Of a DNA stretch of 64,000 bases, positions 9,276 to 20,089 are shown piece by piece. The position numbers and the translations under genes were made by a program. The DNA comes from Nannochloropsis oceanica (taxonomy: Eukaryota; Sar; Eustigmatophyceae; Eustigmatales; Monodopsidaceae), in the NCBI GenBank assembly GCA_004519485.1, contig CP038130.1:868001-932000 (forward strand), written 5' to 3'. The first letter of the stretch is position 1. Every line of letters starts with the position of its first letter. The notes beneath the pieces were generated by a model, which had not been told where the DNA came from, made no database searches, and saw only the letters and a list, made by a program, of their open reading frames with translations.

Positions 9276-12200
9276 CTAATCATGGTTTTCCTCCCTCCTT
9301 TCCACCCCGTCATCCAACCCCAACAGCCTCTGGAGACTTGCCAGCGAAAACTGAAAGCTCTTCTCCCCTCCCCCCGTGGCTGCGACCGACAACGCTGCCC
9401 CTTCTTCCCCCCCTCCCTCACCTCCTCCTCCCCTTCCGCCTTGATGCAAAGCTACGGCCCCCCCCTCGTCCAACCTCATCTTCAGCATCCTCTCCTCTAT
9501 TGTTCCCCGTGTAAATAGCACACAAATTTTCACACACTTCGCCTCTTGCCCAATTCGATGAATCCTACTCATGGCTTGCGCCTCATCGGCCAGATTATGA
9601 CTTGGTTCCAGCAAAATCAACGTTTTCGCTGCCGTCAGTGTCAGCCCCGCCGCTCCCACCCCCATCCCTACCAAGATGACTTTTACCTCCGCTTTGTTCG
9701 TGAACGCTCCTACGGCCTGCTGTCGTTGTTCGGCGCGACACTGACTCGTCACACTCACGCAGGGAAACCCTGCCTGCTCCAAGCACGGCGCAATCGTCCC
9801 AAAGGGAAATTGAGAAAACACAACAAACTTACCACTGGGGTCGCTTTGACGGGTCTCTCTCAGGATCCCGATCAATGTCCTCATCTTGGCCGAGGGCACC
9901 ATGTTGGTGTTATGGTGATGGGCGAGGAAGGCCGGGTCCAGAGAGGGCAGGCTGCGGTCACGCGCAAAATGGAACGGTTGGGGGATGGCGCGCAAGGTAT
10001 CCTCATCTGCCACAGGAGGATAGTCGACGTGTGGAATTTTCAAGGCCGTGTATGCAGTTGCTGCTGTAGCTGCTGCAGCCACTGCTGCAGACGTAGAGGC
10101 AGAGGAGAAGGAGAAGGAGGAGGAGGAGGAGGAGGAGGAGCCACCTTTACCACCTTCGGCGAGACGAAGGAGCTCTTCAGGACTGAGTTCCCCCCCCCCG
10201 TCATCTGCCCTTCCTCCTCCTTCTTCTTCCTCTTCTCCTCCTCCTTGTTTTCTTCTCTCTCTCCCCTCCCCGTCAGTTCCATTCGTCATCCTCCTCTTTT
10301 TCCCCTCCATCGCCTCCTTCGATCGTTCATTTCCCACCATCTCCCCCTTTTCCTCCTCTTCCTCCCCCCCCCCCCCCCCCACCCCCTACCTCTCTTCCAC
10401 CTGCCCACTCCTCCAACGCCTCATATCGTTCCACCGAGGTCGTATCCAACTGCATTAATGTTTTCAGACTCACCGGTTTCCGACACACCGCACACCTTGA
10501 CACCACGTTCCCCCCTCCCCCGGCCCCCTCGAGCTGCGCCAAAATACACGTGCGGCAATACACATGACAGCACTGCGTCACGGTGGGCTCACCGATTGTG
10601 CACAAACACACCGGACAATTCAAATCCTTCCCCTCCAATACCGCAAAAATGCTCGCAAATCCAGCTTCGTGCAGCTGATCCGTCATCCCCTTCATCTCCT
10701 TCTCTTTCGCCATTAACAAATCAGCGTAAGCCTTCTTTCTCGTGGCTGGGCCCCTTTTATATATGACCGTTTTTGGATTTTCCTCGTTCGCCCAAGCCGC
10801 TTCCAATATCACCTGCCCACTTTCCCCCCTCTCTAATATTCCCTCCGCATCGCCCTCTCGGACAATCAGTCCTGTCACCCCATTCTCAAGCTGCCCTCCC
10901 TTCCCCCCTCCTTCCCTCCCTCCCTCGACCGCCAACCCCTTCACTCCATTTTCGTAATCCTCATCGTTCATTCCGATGCGAATCACATCACCCACAGCCA
11001 ACAACTCGTCCACCATCTTTCTTCCCCCTTTCCCCCCCTCTCTCCCTCCCCTCTCCTCCTCATAGTAAGTCCAGACCTCCATCCTCTCTTCCCCCTTCCC
11101 CACCGCCGCACGCAACGGCAATTGCGTCCATGCAATCGGCAAGGGCAGCCCCTCCTTCGCCACCCTCGCCCTCAGTTCCATCAGCGTCAATCCCTCCAAC
11201 TTCTCCCTCGCCTCCTCGTTCTGATACCCATGTAATGCCCATGTTCGATTCACGTCTCGCGTCAGCCCGCCCTGCGCATTCCTCCCCTGCAATCTGGTCA
11301 ACATCTCTTCAATCCCCAATATCGGGATCATGCTATCCTTGTTCTTCTCCGCATTCAAAGAGACGGCTAGAAGTCTCTGTTGAATCTGCAAAGACCGTTT
11401 GATCGAATCGAGCTGAGCCAAGGATACGAGGGAAGGGTGGAGAAGGACACGCTGCAACATTAATAACAACGCTTTCAACTTGGCGTGTGCACCAACTGCT
11501 GCTCCTCCCCGACCTCTTCCAGTCCTACGTCCTTCGCCTCCGTGCTGGATTGCTTGGGCGAGCACCTGCGCTTGCTCCTCTCTCGTCAATACACGTTGCG
11601 ACACAGCCCCTCCTCCTTCTCCACCGCCAGCCCCACCACTATCAGCAGCAGCAGCAGCTACCGCACCCACTACCGCTGAGTGCAACAGCCCTCTTTCTTC
11701 TCCTGCTCCTCCTCCTTCTGTCCCTCCTCCTTCTCCTCCCACTCCTCCCGCTTCTTCTCCTCCCCCAACCGCCGCGGCATGCAACGCCTGCTCGACCAGC
11801 CTCCGACACTCCTCCGCGGCCAACACCTCCAAGTATCCGTAACAAAACCTCTCACTGCCACTCATGCCCTCTACCGGTACCCACGTGACCGATCGCTCAG
11901 GCATGGTCACAATGGGCCGCCCTCCCGCCACATACACCTGGCCCTTGGAATGCCGCATCATACACACCGAAATCAACAACCTTAACAATATCAAGACCTG
12001 CTGCCCCACTTCCCCCTCCGACCGTTTCTTCCACGGCTGCCCTATCTTGGCTTCCCAAAACCCGTCGTTCTGCAACGAGAAAGGCGACACTTTAAGGAAC
12101 TGCAACTCACCATGGAGATCGTCGATGGAGACAAAGAGCGGCGTACCACTCACCATCCATCGGTGAGTGGCCATGAGTGACGAACATAGCTTGGCAATCA

Positions 12201-12476
12201 TGGATGTGGAGGTCCGAATCTCCTGACATTCGTCCAAAATGACACGGTGCCAGTGCAGTTGCCGGAGCCAGCGCCCCCCGCGATGGTTTCGAAGGGTGTC
12301 ATAAGTGGTAAGGACGACGTCGGCTTGACCGACAGCCTGGTGGGTGTAGAGGTATTCGAGCTCGATGCGGGGGCTGCTATAACTACAGGGAGAAAATTTA
12401 AGGATGCGGGCCCGGTAGTACTGCTGTCGGACTTTGTGTTTGTGTGCTTCGCTGGGTTCCCCTCCTGCTCCTCCTG

Positions 12477-12521
<45 letters not shown>

Positions 12522-14970
12522 CTGTCTCCTCCAATCCTTCCAGCCTACAAACAGGCGCCCAGACCACATCCCCTACACTCAAGTCTCGCCACGACTTGAA
12601 GGCATCTCCCACCCACCCTTCCTCCGTCACAGCCCTCAACGACCACGAGCCAAACGACGCCTTTCCAACCCCAATAAAGACTACTGCGTCAACCGCCCCC
12701 GGATGTGTCGTTTTCTGAATCTCCACCAACCACTGGCTCAACAACGTGGCCGGAACCACTATCAAAGAGGCCTTCACTTTGCCACACATCGTCGTCGATC
12801 CCTCCCACTCCTCCTCCCCCTTCTCCCCATGTTTTTTACCCACCATCATGGCCGCCGTCGTCCTCGCTGCTGCTGCTGCTGCTTGTCTCCCTTTAGTCTC
12901 CTTCTCTTTCAAGGGATTCGCCAGCACCAACGATAGACATTCCAGTGTTTTCCCCAGCCCCATTTCTTCACAAAGCAAGCCCCCTGTGCAATGCGGCGGC
13001 CGTTGTAGGCGCAACTCCCCCGCATCAGGAAAATAATAAAAACCCTCTCCGTCATCCTCCCCTTCCTCTTTCCATCCTTCCCCAGCCCCCCTCGCTTTGC
13101 TCCACAACCGCTTTTCCCAAAAGTATTGATTCAATCCCGGTCCTCTTTCCCGGTCCAGCATCCATTGCAACGTAGAGCGTTGGAAGTCAAACAGCTGCAC
13201 CGCTAGCCCCGGTGGTTGGGCGTCACGGATGGGGTAGCCGCAAGACTCGGCTTGGTGCAGCAGGCCGGGCAATGAAAACAGGTAGTCGCGTTGGACTTGC
13301 CACAGGCTGGCTGGCGCAGAGGGAGCGGGAGCGCGTGCAGCAGTGGAGGAGGGGGGGTTGTTGGGGAGGGTGGTAGGGCCGAGGGAGAACTTTCTCTGCT
13401 TGTTGTATCCGGATTTGGTGACGACAGCTTTTCCCTTCCCTGTTCCCTTGCTCTTTCGTCCTCCTGTCTGCGGCTGCTGCTGCTGCTGCTGCTTCGTCTT
13501 CTTCTTGTTCTGGTCCGGCGGAATGAAAATCACTGAATCATCATCATCTGAGTCCGCTATTATCTGAACCTCATCCCCTTCTTCGTCCTCCTCCTCACTC
13601 TCCTGCTCGTCGCTCTTGTCGCCCACATCCCACGGACTCGACGTCTCCTTTCTCATCCCCCCCACCCCTTTTCCTTGTCCTCCTTGTCCTCCTTTTCCTC
13701 CTTTTCCTCCTTTTCCACCACCACCACCACCACCATCACCACTCTCTAGAACACCAACAGCTTGAACAGCATCAGAAGCAGCAGCAGTAGCAGCAGCTGC
13801 AGCCGGGGCAGGGCTCTTGCGAAACGTGTTGGTGGAAGGAGGAACTTGGGCTGCGGGAATCACGTGCCCTACCGGCGTTAAGCCTGCCATCAAAGCTTGA
13901 GTATCCGTGTTGGCGATCAACTCAAAAATCAGCCGGCCGACAAAGACGTGGAAGGTGATGTGGACGTTGACTTGCTCCTTGCTGCTGCTCCTGCCGTCCA
14001 AAAGGAGGGCGGAGGGGTGCGGGGTCAGTGTGGTGCAAAGACGGAGGAGCGGTCGCTTCCATGGAGAAGACTGGGGATTTTGCAACGACCACAACGTCTC
14101 CAACATGTCCGCATGCGCCTTTATCGGTATCCGGACCTTGTCATTATCCAACGCAAGGAGCAAACGTGACAAAGGCAGCTGGCCCAGGGGCGTGCTGAAC
14201 TCTCCACTGCATTTCTCCCAGCTCATCTCCATTTTCCTCTTTGGATTCTGAAAGACCCTCGTCACTGTTTCCACCTTTTTAGCCGCTATTAATCCCTGCA
14301 ACACACTCGGGGAGACCTGTACCATCACTGCAACTGTCCCTATCAATCGTGCCTCGTTACTCGCACCCAACACGGCTTCCTTCGCTGCAGTCTTCGCCAG
14401 CCACTTCGTGCCTGGGGAGGTGCAAGCACGGCCTGTGGCCATGTCAATCGTTGAGGGGGGGCCGGGCATGTTGAAATTCTCAAAGTGGACGCGAGCCGCG
14501 GCGGGAGGCTGGGCTCGCGTGATGGTGTTGGTGGAAGAGGCACCAAGGGGAGGGAGAAGAGGAGCGGCGGCTGCTACGGCCGCAGCTGTAGCAGAAGCTG
14601 CAGCATCTGCTCTCCATGCAGGGACCGCTTTCCACTGCGGCTCCGCCTCCACGGCGCGCTTGGACTTCTTGCGGGGGGGGCGTAATTTTACAGAGGCTGC
14701 GGCACAGGACGGTAAGGGTTTTGTCTCCCCTTTTCCTCCATCTCCTCCTCCTCCTCCTCCTCCTCCTCCTCCTCTTGCTCCTCTTTCTCTTTCTCCTCCT
14801 TCTCCTCTTTCTGCTTCTGATTCAGCGCCTGTTCCCGCCCCTGCTCCTTCTGCCACTGTTCCTCCTGCTCCCCCTCCTTCTCTTCCTTCTCTTCCTTCTC
14901 CTCCTTCTCCTCCTTCTCCTGCTCCTCCTTGTTCCTCCTGCTCCTCCTCTTCACGTCCACGCAAAGGCAT
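9276..14970 (-). CDS. SNF2 ATPase with RING finger (SHPRH/Rad5-like)
   Basis: Large nuclear DNA-dependent ATPase and probable E3 ubiquitin ligase. The start is the ATG at 14970 (MPLRGREEEEQEEQ); the frame extends a little further upstream but without an ATG. It has an acidic low-complexity N-terminus, then the ATPase core with Walker A EEMGLGKT near residue 667, VVLTTYDTLR and a DExQ box ILDECQEI near 912, and SGTPLFVSIDDLHGELQFL. A C3HC4 RING follows (CPVCLCTIGEPTVTQCCHVYC, about 1450-1500), then helicase C (FVVFSQF, SRIHRIGQEAKCVKI). A RING set between the helicase lobes and DECQ rather than DEGH suggest the SHPRH/Irc20 branch over HLTF/Rad5. The reading frame changes at a 17-base G run (10364-10380) in a Gly/Glu linker between the RING and helicase C, so the first frame ends at 10327 and the second continues to 9276. 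A homopolymer length error is the likeliest cause. Confidence 0.85.
10364..10380. repeat. 17-base C homopolymer at a frame change
   Basis: Uninterrupted run of 17 C on the plus strand (17 G in the coding sense) exactly where the SNF2 reading frame shifts. Such runs are prone to miscounting in sequencing and to real length variation. Confidence 0.95.
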
Positions 14971-16220
14971 AATGTCCGGTCCCAAGAGATAGAATTGCCA
15001 AAACCTGTGTTGAAGATAATTTTATTGTGTGAAAGTTTGTTGTGAGGGTAACCGTGAACCATAGAATTGTGGACATCCCTGTGCTTCACTTGCTCCCTCC
15101 CGGACATGACCCGCAGATTCCGTGACTGGGCAATCGGCCCATGCGCTCTTCCATAGTGTGAAGCAAGCAGTGACTACGAATAACGCAATTCTCATCAAGG
15201 ACAAGGGGGATGACTGTCGCAGGGAGGCTTCGAGGGAGTGAAAAATAAGACAGGGAACCTCTCCTCCTCCCACCCTTACCCGCAACCCACCCTGCTCCTT
15301 TCCTCGCATTTGTAAGCTGTTAAAGCAAAAATATAAGCAAATTCCCACCGTTGCTCATTTCTTCATACTTCTTTTTGTGGTTTTCACACTTCTCACATAC
15401 CAGGGTGTCGAGTCGCTGTATGTAGCCATGTTCAGGTCGATAATTTGCTCATCCCCCCAACCCCCTCTTTTTCTTTCTTATTCAATCTGATACTGTTATT
15501 GCTTGCACCTACATACCGGACAGGAGGAAGATGATTTCATTCGGTCATCCTTTCCCAATTCTACCCCCTTCATTGTTTTTTGTTTTCATTATGTAATCGG
15601 AAAGGGACCATAAACACAACGCACTAGCACATACAGCGTGTCTCTCTCTTTTTCCAAGGGAGATGGCTAAGGAATGAAAGACTCGTGGGTGAATGACCAA
15701 AAAACCAGAATGCACACGCACGACGAATGCAGTCGCATATCAATAATTATCTCATGCTTCCACTTTCACTGGTACAGCATTTCCTCCTCCCTTCATTCTC
15801 CCTTGCTTTCTCCATCCCCGCTTCTTCTCCCCTGCCCATCCACGCGTCAAAACGACATGCAGCTACCGATGCATACAAGACACAGGCAAAGACACAGACA
15901 GACATAGACATACACAGTTACACTTCCTATTTATGTACATATAGAACTCGATCCTATGTTATCGCTCCCTCCGTTCCTCTCTCGCTCCCTTCCTCTTTCC
16001 CTTTCTCCCTCTCTCCCTCTCTCCCTCCCTCTCTCCCTTCCTCTCTCCTTACTTTCCTTGCTCGGAAATATTTTTACGAATTTTGGCTGCTCCGCCTGAC
16101 TAGGAAACCCTCCTCTCGTGGGAGAATGACCGTGCCGCCGTGGCCTTCCTTTTCCTCCCTCACTGCCTCCATTCCTGCTTCCTCCGTCCCTCTGTTGTTC
16201 CCTCGTTCCACCCCTCCTTC
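14971..16220. other. intergenic region upstream of SNF2 gene
   Basis: Lies between the SNF2 start and the 3' end of the HNH gene, both on the minus strand. It must hold the SNF2 promoter and the HNH 3' untranslated region. It is pyrimidine-rich on the plus strand near 15960-16060 (CTCCCT repeats). No coding region, tRNA or repeat family was recognised. Confidence 0.5.
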
Positions 16221-17868
16221 TCATGGAAACCCCTCGGGGTCCTCAGGTGGTCCCCCCAAATATGTCTGCCAGCTTTCGTGAGGAAATGTACCAGCAGCTG
16301 TGCGATACAGACGGGCTTGGCGTTGCAATTCCGACATCTTGGGCTTGCGTGGAGGGTTCATCAAGACCATGCCAATGTCCTTCAGCTCCTTTACAGTGCG
16401 CTTGCCCTTGCGGCGGTTACACTGCCGGCAGCCTGCAGGGAAAGGGAGGGAGGGAGGAAAAGAGGAAGGGTGGGAGGGACGGAAGGTGAGCACGGACTTT
16501 GCAACGTGAAATGAAACTTGTTACACGCGTACTTCTTAGAACGATGAAGAAGCACGTCAAAAGATGCGTCAAGACATGCATAAACAGATGCTCACCCTCA
16601 CTGACAGACACAGAAATGGAAAAAAGAAACAGGCACTGCCACCAGAATTCCGGGTAACCCACATGTGACGAGGTTATCCCATGATCCTTTCCCTCCCTTG
16701 GAGCGAGGCAGTACGTGGTCCAGGGTTAGATCAGTCGCCTTCAACCGCTGCGTGCAATACGCGCACAAATAATGGTCGCGGATGTAGATGTTGCGGCGAT
16801 TCAGGGGGGGGGGCCTCTCACGGCAACCTTTTTGGTACTGCTTGAGGCAGATGACGGAGGGAAGCTGCCACGGTCCGGCAGTGCTCTGGATGAAAGAATC
16901 GTAGTAAGCGAGGACCGTGACGCGCTCTAGGAAGATGGCTTTGATCGCCTGCAAAAAGGATGGTAGCGAGAGGGGATGAATGGAGAATAGGGCGTGCACA
17001 TTCGCGCATGAAAATACACATTTAAACGGCCCTCCCTCCATTCCTCCCTGCCGTTAATTCGAACCCACCTACCTCCTGCCACCGAATGATGGACAACGGC
17101 AAATAACTCAACGGCTGAGCATCGGTATTCAAGACCAAGACAGGGTATTTCCCTGTCTGCCTCAACAGCCGCAGGTGATGGTCCGTCGTATGCTCCTCTT
17201 CCACCGTCGACGTGCTCGTGCTAGTGCTGGTGCTGCTACTACCACCTTTCCTATCGCGTTTGCCGCTGCTGCCGCTTGTGGAAGTGACGGGACCAGCGTC
17301 GGGGTTGATGGGTGGTAAAAGCTCCATTTCGAAGCCCGGTCCGCTCAGGCCAAAATCAGCGCGGGTAGCCGAGGAATCAGGCGTCTTCATGAAGGATGCT
17401 CGCAGCTGTGCCTGCCCCTGTTTTTGAGGAGGAATATGGAAGAGCGTGGGGGTGAGGGACCATGGTTGAGGATTCATTGTTTATGAGAAGAGGAAAACAA
17501 ATGTCACTGAAAAAAAATAGTCGGATGTTGATGTAAAAATGAAGATTCATCCGTGGGAATGAATGTGATCCCCCTCCTTTCTCTCCCACACTTGCCTCGT
17601 CGCCCTTGCGGGCCCTCTTTTTCAAGGAAGAGGGGGTTGCCGCCGAGGTAGATCCGCCACTGCCACTAGTGTTGCCGGCAGATTTCTTCTTCGCGGCGGC
17701 CAGACAGGTCAAAGGGTCGCCGGCGGGCGACACTGTTCTTCTTCCGTCTCCTGCTGCTGACGATGCCGTCAGCGAATATGGGGGCACGACAAAGGCGGTC
17801 GCTAAGGTTAGAATACACATCACCAAGGCTACAGCGAGGCTTATGAGGTCGATTACAGGGCGTGACAT
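16221..17868 (-). CDS. plastid-targeted HNH endonuclease
   Basis: Four exons (17868-17590, 17417-17073, 16948-16663, 16432-16221) join in frame to 373 residues. The first three exon ends leave phases 0, 0 and 1. The body matches the HNH endonuclease family of cyanobacteria and plant plastids: VLVLNTDAQPLSYLPLSIIR, AIKAIFLERVTVLAYYDS, LPSVICLKQY, NIYIRDHYLCAYC, then LTLDHVLPRSKGG with the catalytic His, WDNLVT and CCRQCNRRKGKRT, giving two CxxC zinc knuckles around the DHV core. Exon 1 encodes a signal-anchor-like segment ending in LATAFVVPP, an ASAFAP-type junction, so import into the secondary plastid is expected. The exon 1 donor is weak (GTGGGA) and was chosen because it is the phase 0 option that keeps the frame. 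Substrate and role are unknown. Divergent from TRM61. Confidence 0.82.
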
Positions 17869-18203
17869 GATTCCTTTTGCGCGGAGGGGCTTGATGCAGA
17901 AATGGGCGGGGGCAGAAGGGAAGAAGCTCTCCAGTGCAAGTGGGTCGCGCGGCTTGGCGGAAAAAAGGGAAACGATCACTGGGTGCACGCAACGCTGCCC
18001 ACCCCTCCCTCCGTTACTCCCTGTCGAGTGTGCGGGGGAGTGTGGGGCAAGTGAGTTCCTGATCGCCCAAAGCGGGGATTGTCGAGGCTGGAAACAACAG
18101 CAGTGAATTTCAGCACTGAGGCCAGCCTCCTGCTGAAGTTCCCAACCGATTCGGCGAGCAAAGCAAGCCCTTTGACATCGCTCAGCCTCCAATCCCTCTA
18201 TCC
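17869..18203. promoter_or_regulatory. divergent promoter, HNH / TRM61
   Basis: 335 bases between two divergent start codons. If TRM61 starts at its second Met (18375) the gap grows to about 506 bases. No recognisable motif. Confidence 0.45.
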
Positions 18204-19757
18204 ATGAAGAGAAGACTCATATACGCTTCCTTCCAAAAGCACAGGTTCTATCAGACGCGATATTTCCAGCAGAAGCTGCAGTGCTGTTCCCCACCCCTGA
18301 AGCAGCAAGAATCCGAAACGCGGCGGCAAAAATACAGGGACCACCACCCCACCACCCACCCCACCCGAAGCACCATGGACTTTGCCTTGGCACAGGCCCA
18401 GGAGCTGGCGCAGCAAGCCACGCCCGCTAAAGGTGCCACCCTCTCCCCTTCGTCGTCGACAGTCACCAAGCGGCGGCCCCGTCCGTTCCAAGCGGGGGAC
18501 ATGGTCATTATCATGGAGCGGCACGATAACTACTCCCACATTTACTTGGAGCCGGGCGGCATGTTCCAAAACCGTCTAGGCCACTTCCACCATGACGACA
18601 TGATCGGTAGATCCGTTGGCGCCAAGGTTGTATCGCGCTCGGCCAGTGGCAAGTACATCCGTCTCTTGCTACCCTCTCCAGAGCTGTGGACCCTAAGTAT
18701 CAAGCAACGCACGCAAATCGTGCAAGACTTGGATCAAAGCATGGTGGTCTTCATGCTGGGCTTGCGACCAGGCATGCATGTGCTGGAGTCGGGAACAGGG
18801 TCAGGGGCCATGTCACATGCGATTTTGCGGACGATCAGCCCCAACGGGCATTTGCACACATTTGAGTTTAATGAGGCAAGGGCACGGGAGGCAAGAGTAG
18901 ATTTTGAGCATAACAAGGTCGGGCATCTCGTAACGGTGCGGCATGCGGATATTTGCCAGGAACTGGGGTCGTTGGATATGGACGGAGAGGAGGGTGAGGT
19001 GCTTGCTGCAGTTCCTCTTCCTGTGAATGTCATGAATGGTGCTACAGCAACTGCTTGTACAGATATGAATAACGGGGCCTCGACCGAAATCGAAGACACT
19101 ATGATCCATTCCTCATCACCTCTTCCTGTAAGTATCACCCCAACCATCAGGACGCTTCGCGGACAAATGGACGCTGTCTTCCTCGACGTCCCACAGCCGT
19201 GGTTAGCGATCCCTCTGGCTGCAGCAGTGCTGAAGCCTAATGCAGGCCTCGCCACCTACTCCCCTTGCTTGGAACAAGTTTTCAAAACGTGCGAGGCGTT
19301 GAGAGAGCACAATTTTCACTCAATCAGAACGATGGAGGTGAGACATAAGCAATTTGATCTCTGGAGGACAGTAATGCCCAAAATGGATTTTGGGGACGAG
19401 GAACTGAGGAATGATGAGGCAGAGGAGAAAGAGACGGAGAAGGAGGAAAATAGAAAAGAGATAGAAGGAGAAGTCCAGACAAAAGAGGGCAAGAGAAAGC
19501 TGAGGGAGGGAGCGGGGGAGGGTGGGGAGGAGGAGGAAGAACGGTTGTTTGCAAAGGCGAGGTCGGTGATGCGGGGGCATACGGCATTTTTGACTTACGC
19601 AATTGCTTGTCTGCACCCGCCGGATCGGCGAAGCGCACCTCCTGCTCCTCCTTCATCTTTTCATCCTGAGAAGACTCCTGCGACCGCTACGGTCTGCTCG
19701 ACATCTGCAGGATTGAAGAAAGACGAGATTGTGAACGAACTCGCAGCCGAAGCCTAA
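18204..19757 (+). CDS. TRM61: tRNA (adenine58-N1)-methyltransferase catalytic subunit
   Basis: Catalytic subunit that with TRM6 makes m1A58 in tRNA, including initiator tRNA, in the nucleus. Features in order: FQAGDMVIIMERHDNYSHIY, the beta-barrel region ending GKYIRLLLPSPELW, ALKQRTQIV-like SIKQRTQIVQDLD, the SAM loop VLESGTGSGAMSHAI, acidic loop HTFEFNEARA, DAVFLDVPQPWLAIP and GLATYSPCLEQVFKTCEAL. One exon, 517 residues from 18204. The conserved region begins after MDFALAQAQE at 18375, so the first 57 basic residues may be leader sequence. A non-conserved insert at about 270-310 and an acidic Glu/Lys stretch near 400-450 lengthen the protein. Confidence 0.92.
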   Translation: MKRRLIYASFQKHRFYQTRYFQQKLQCCSPPLKQQESETRRQKYRDHHPTTHPTRSTMDFALAQAQELAQQATPAKGATLSPSSSTVTKRRPRPFQAGDMVIIMERHDNYSHIYLEPGGMFQNRLGHFHHDDMIGRSVGAKVVSRSASGKYIRLLLPSPELWTLSIKQRTQIVQDLDQSMVVFMLGLRPGMHVLESGTGSGAMSHAILRTISPNGHLHTFEFNEARAREARVDFEHNKVGHLVTVRHADICQELGSLDMDGEEGEVLAAVPLPVNVMNGATATACTDMNNGASTEIEDTMIHSSSPLPVSITPTIRTLRGQMDAVFLDVPQPWLAIPLAAAVLKPNAGLATYSPCLEQVFKTCEALREHNFHSIRTMEVRHKQFDLWRTVMPKMDFGDEELRNDEAEEKETEKEENRKEIEGEVQTKEGKRKLREGAGEGGEEEEERLFAKARSVMRGHTAFLTYAIACLHPPDRRSAPPAPPSSFHPEKTPATATVCSTSAGLKKDEIVNELAAEA

Positions 19758-20089
19758 CAATTGACTTCGAAGGAGAGAAACAAACACAAAATTATATAGT
19801 TGCTCCATCGCATTGACGGAATAACTCCGTCACTGACGTGTTTCAGGCGCAATTGTTTGAAACCTTGGGGTGTAGCGGGGCAGGACACGGCGTGCATCTT
19901 AGGCAGAAAATCGTCAAAGACGATGATTTCGGTGGGTGTAATCTTCTTTTGATATTCATCATATATATGATATTAGCGAAAGACGCACTCAACATCTAAC
20001 TTGTTTTTGAAAAATCTACGGATTACTTTATCATACCACCATCTTTCCCTACTTTAATTTTTTGCCCAACCCTATTCCTTTTCTTATGT
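19758..20089. other. convergent intergenic region
   Basis: 332 bases between the TRM61 stop and the stop of the next minus-strand gene. A/T-rich toward the right and probably made of two 3' untranslated regions. Nothing else seen. Confidence 0.5.

Noticed and set aside
10364-10380. An intron explaining the SNF2 frame change
   Set aside because: No donor and acceptor pair with a sensible length flanks the G run; a homopolymer miscount is simpler.
9546-10766. 406-codon plus-strand frame over the SNF2 gene
   Set aside because: It is the antisense of the helicase C and RING regions, and its Pro/Ser composition is a mirror of Gly/Glu repeats.
17040-17060. GGGTTCGAATTAA on the minus strand as a tRNA B box
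   Set aside because: It lies within an HNH intron and lacks the pairing CC, an A box at the right distance and an acceptor stem.
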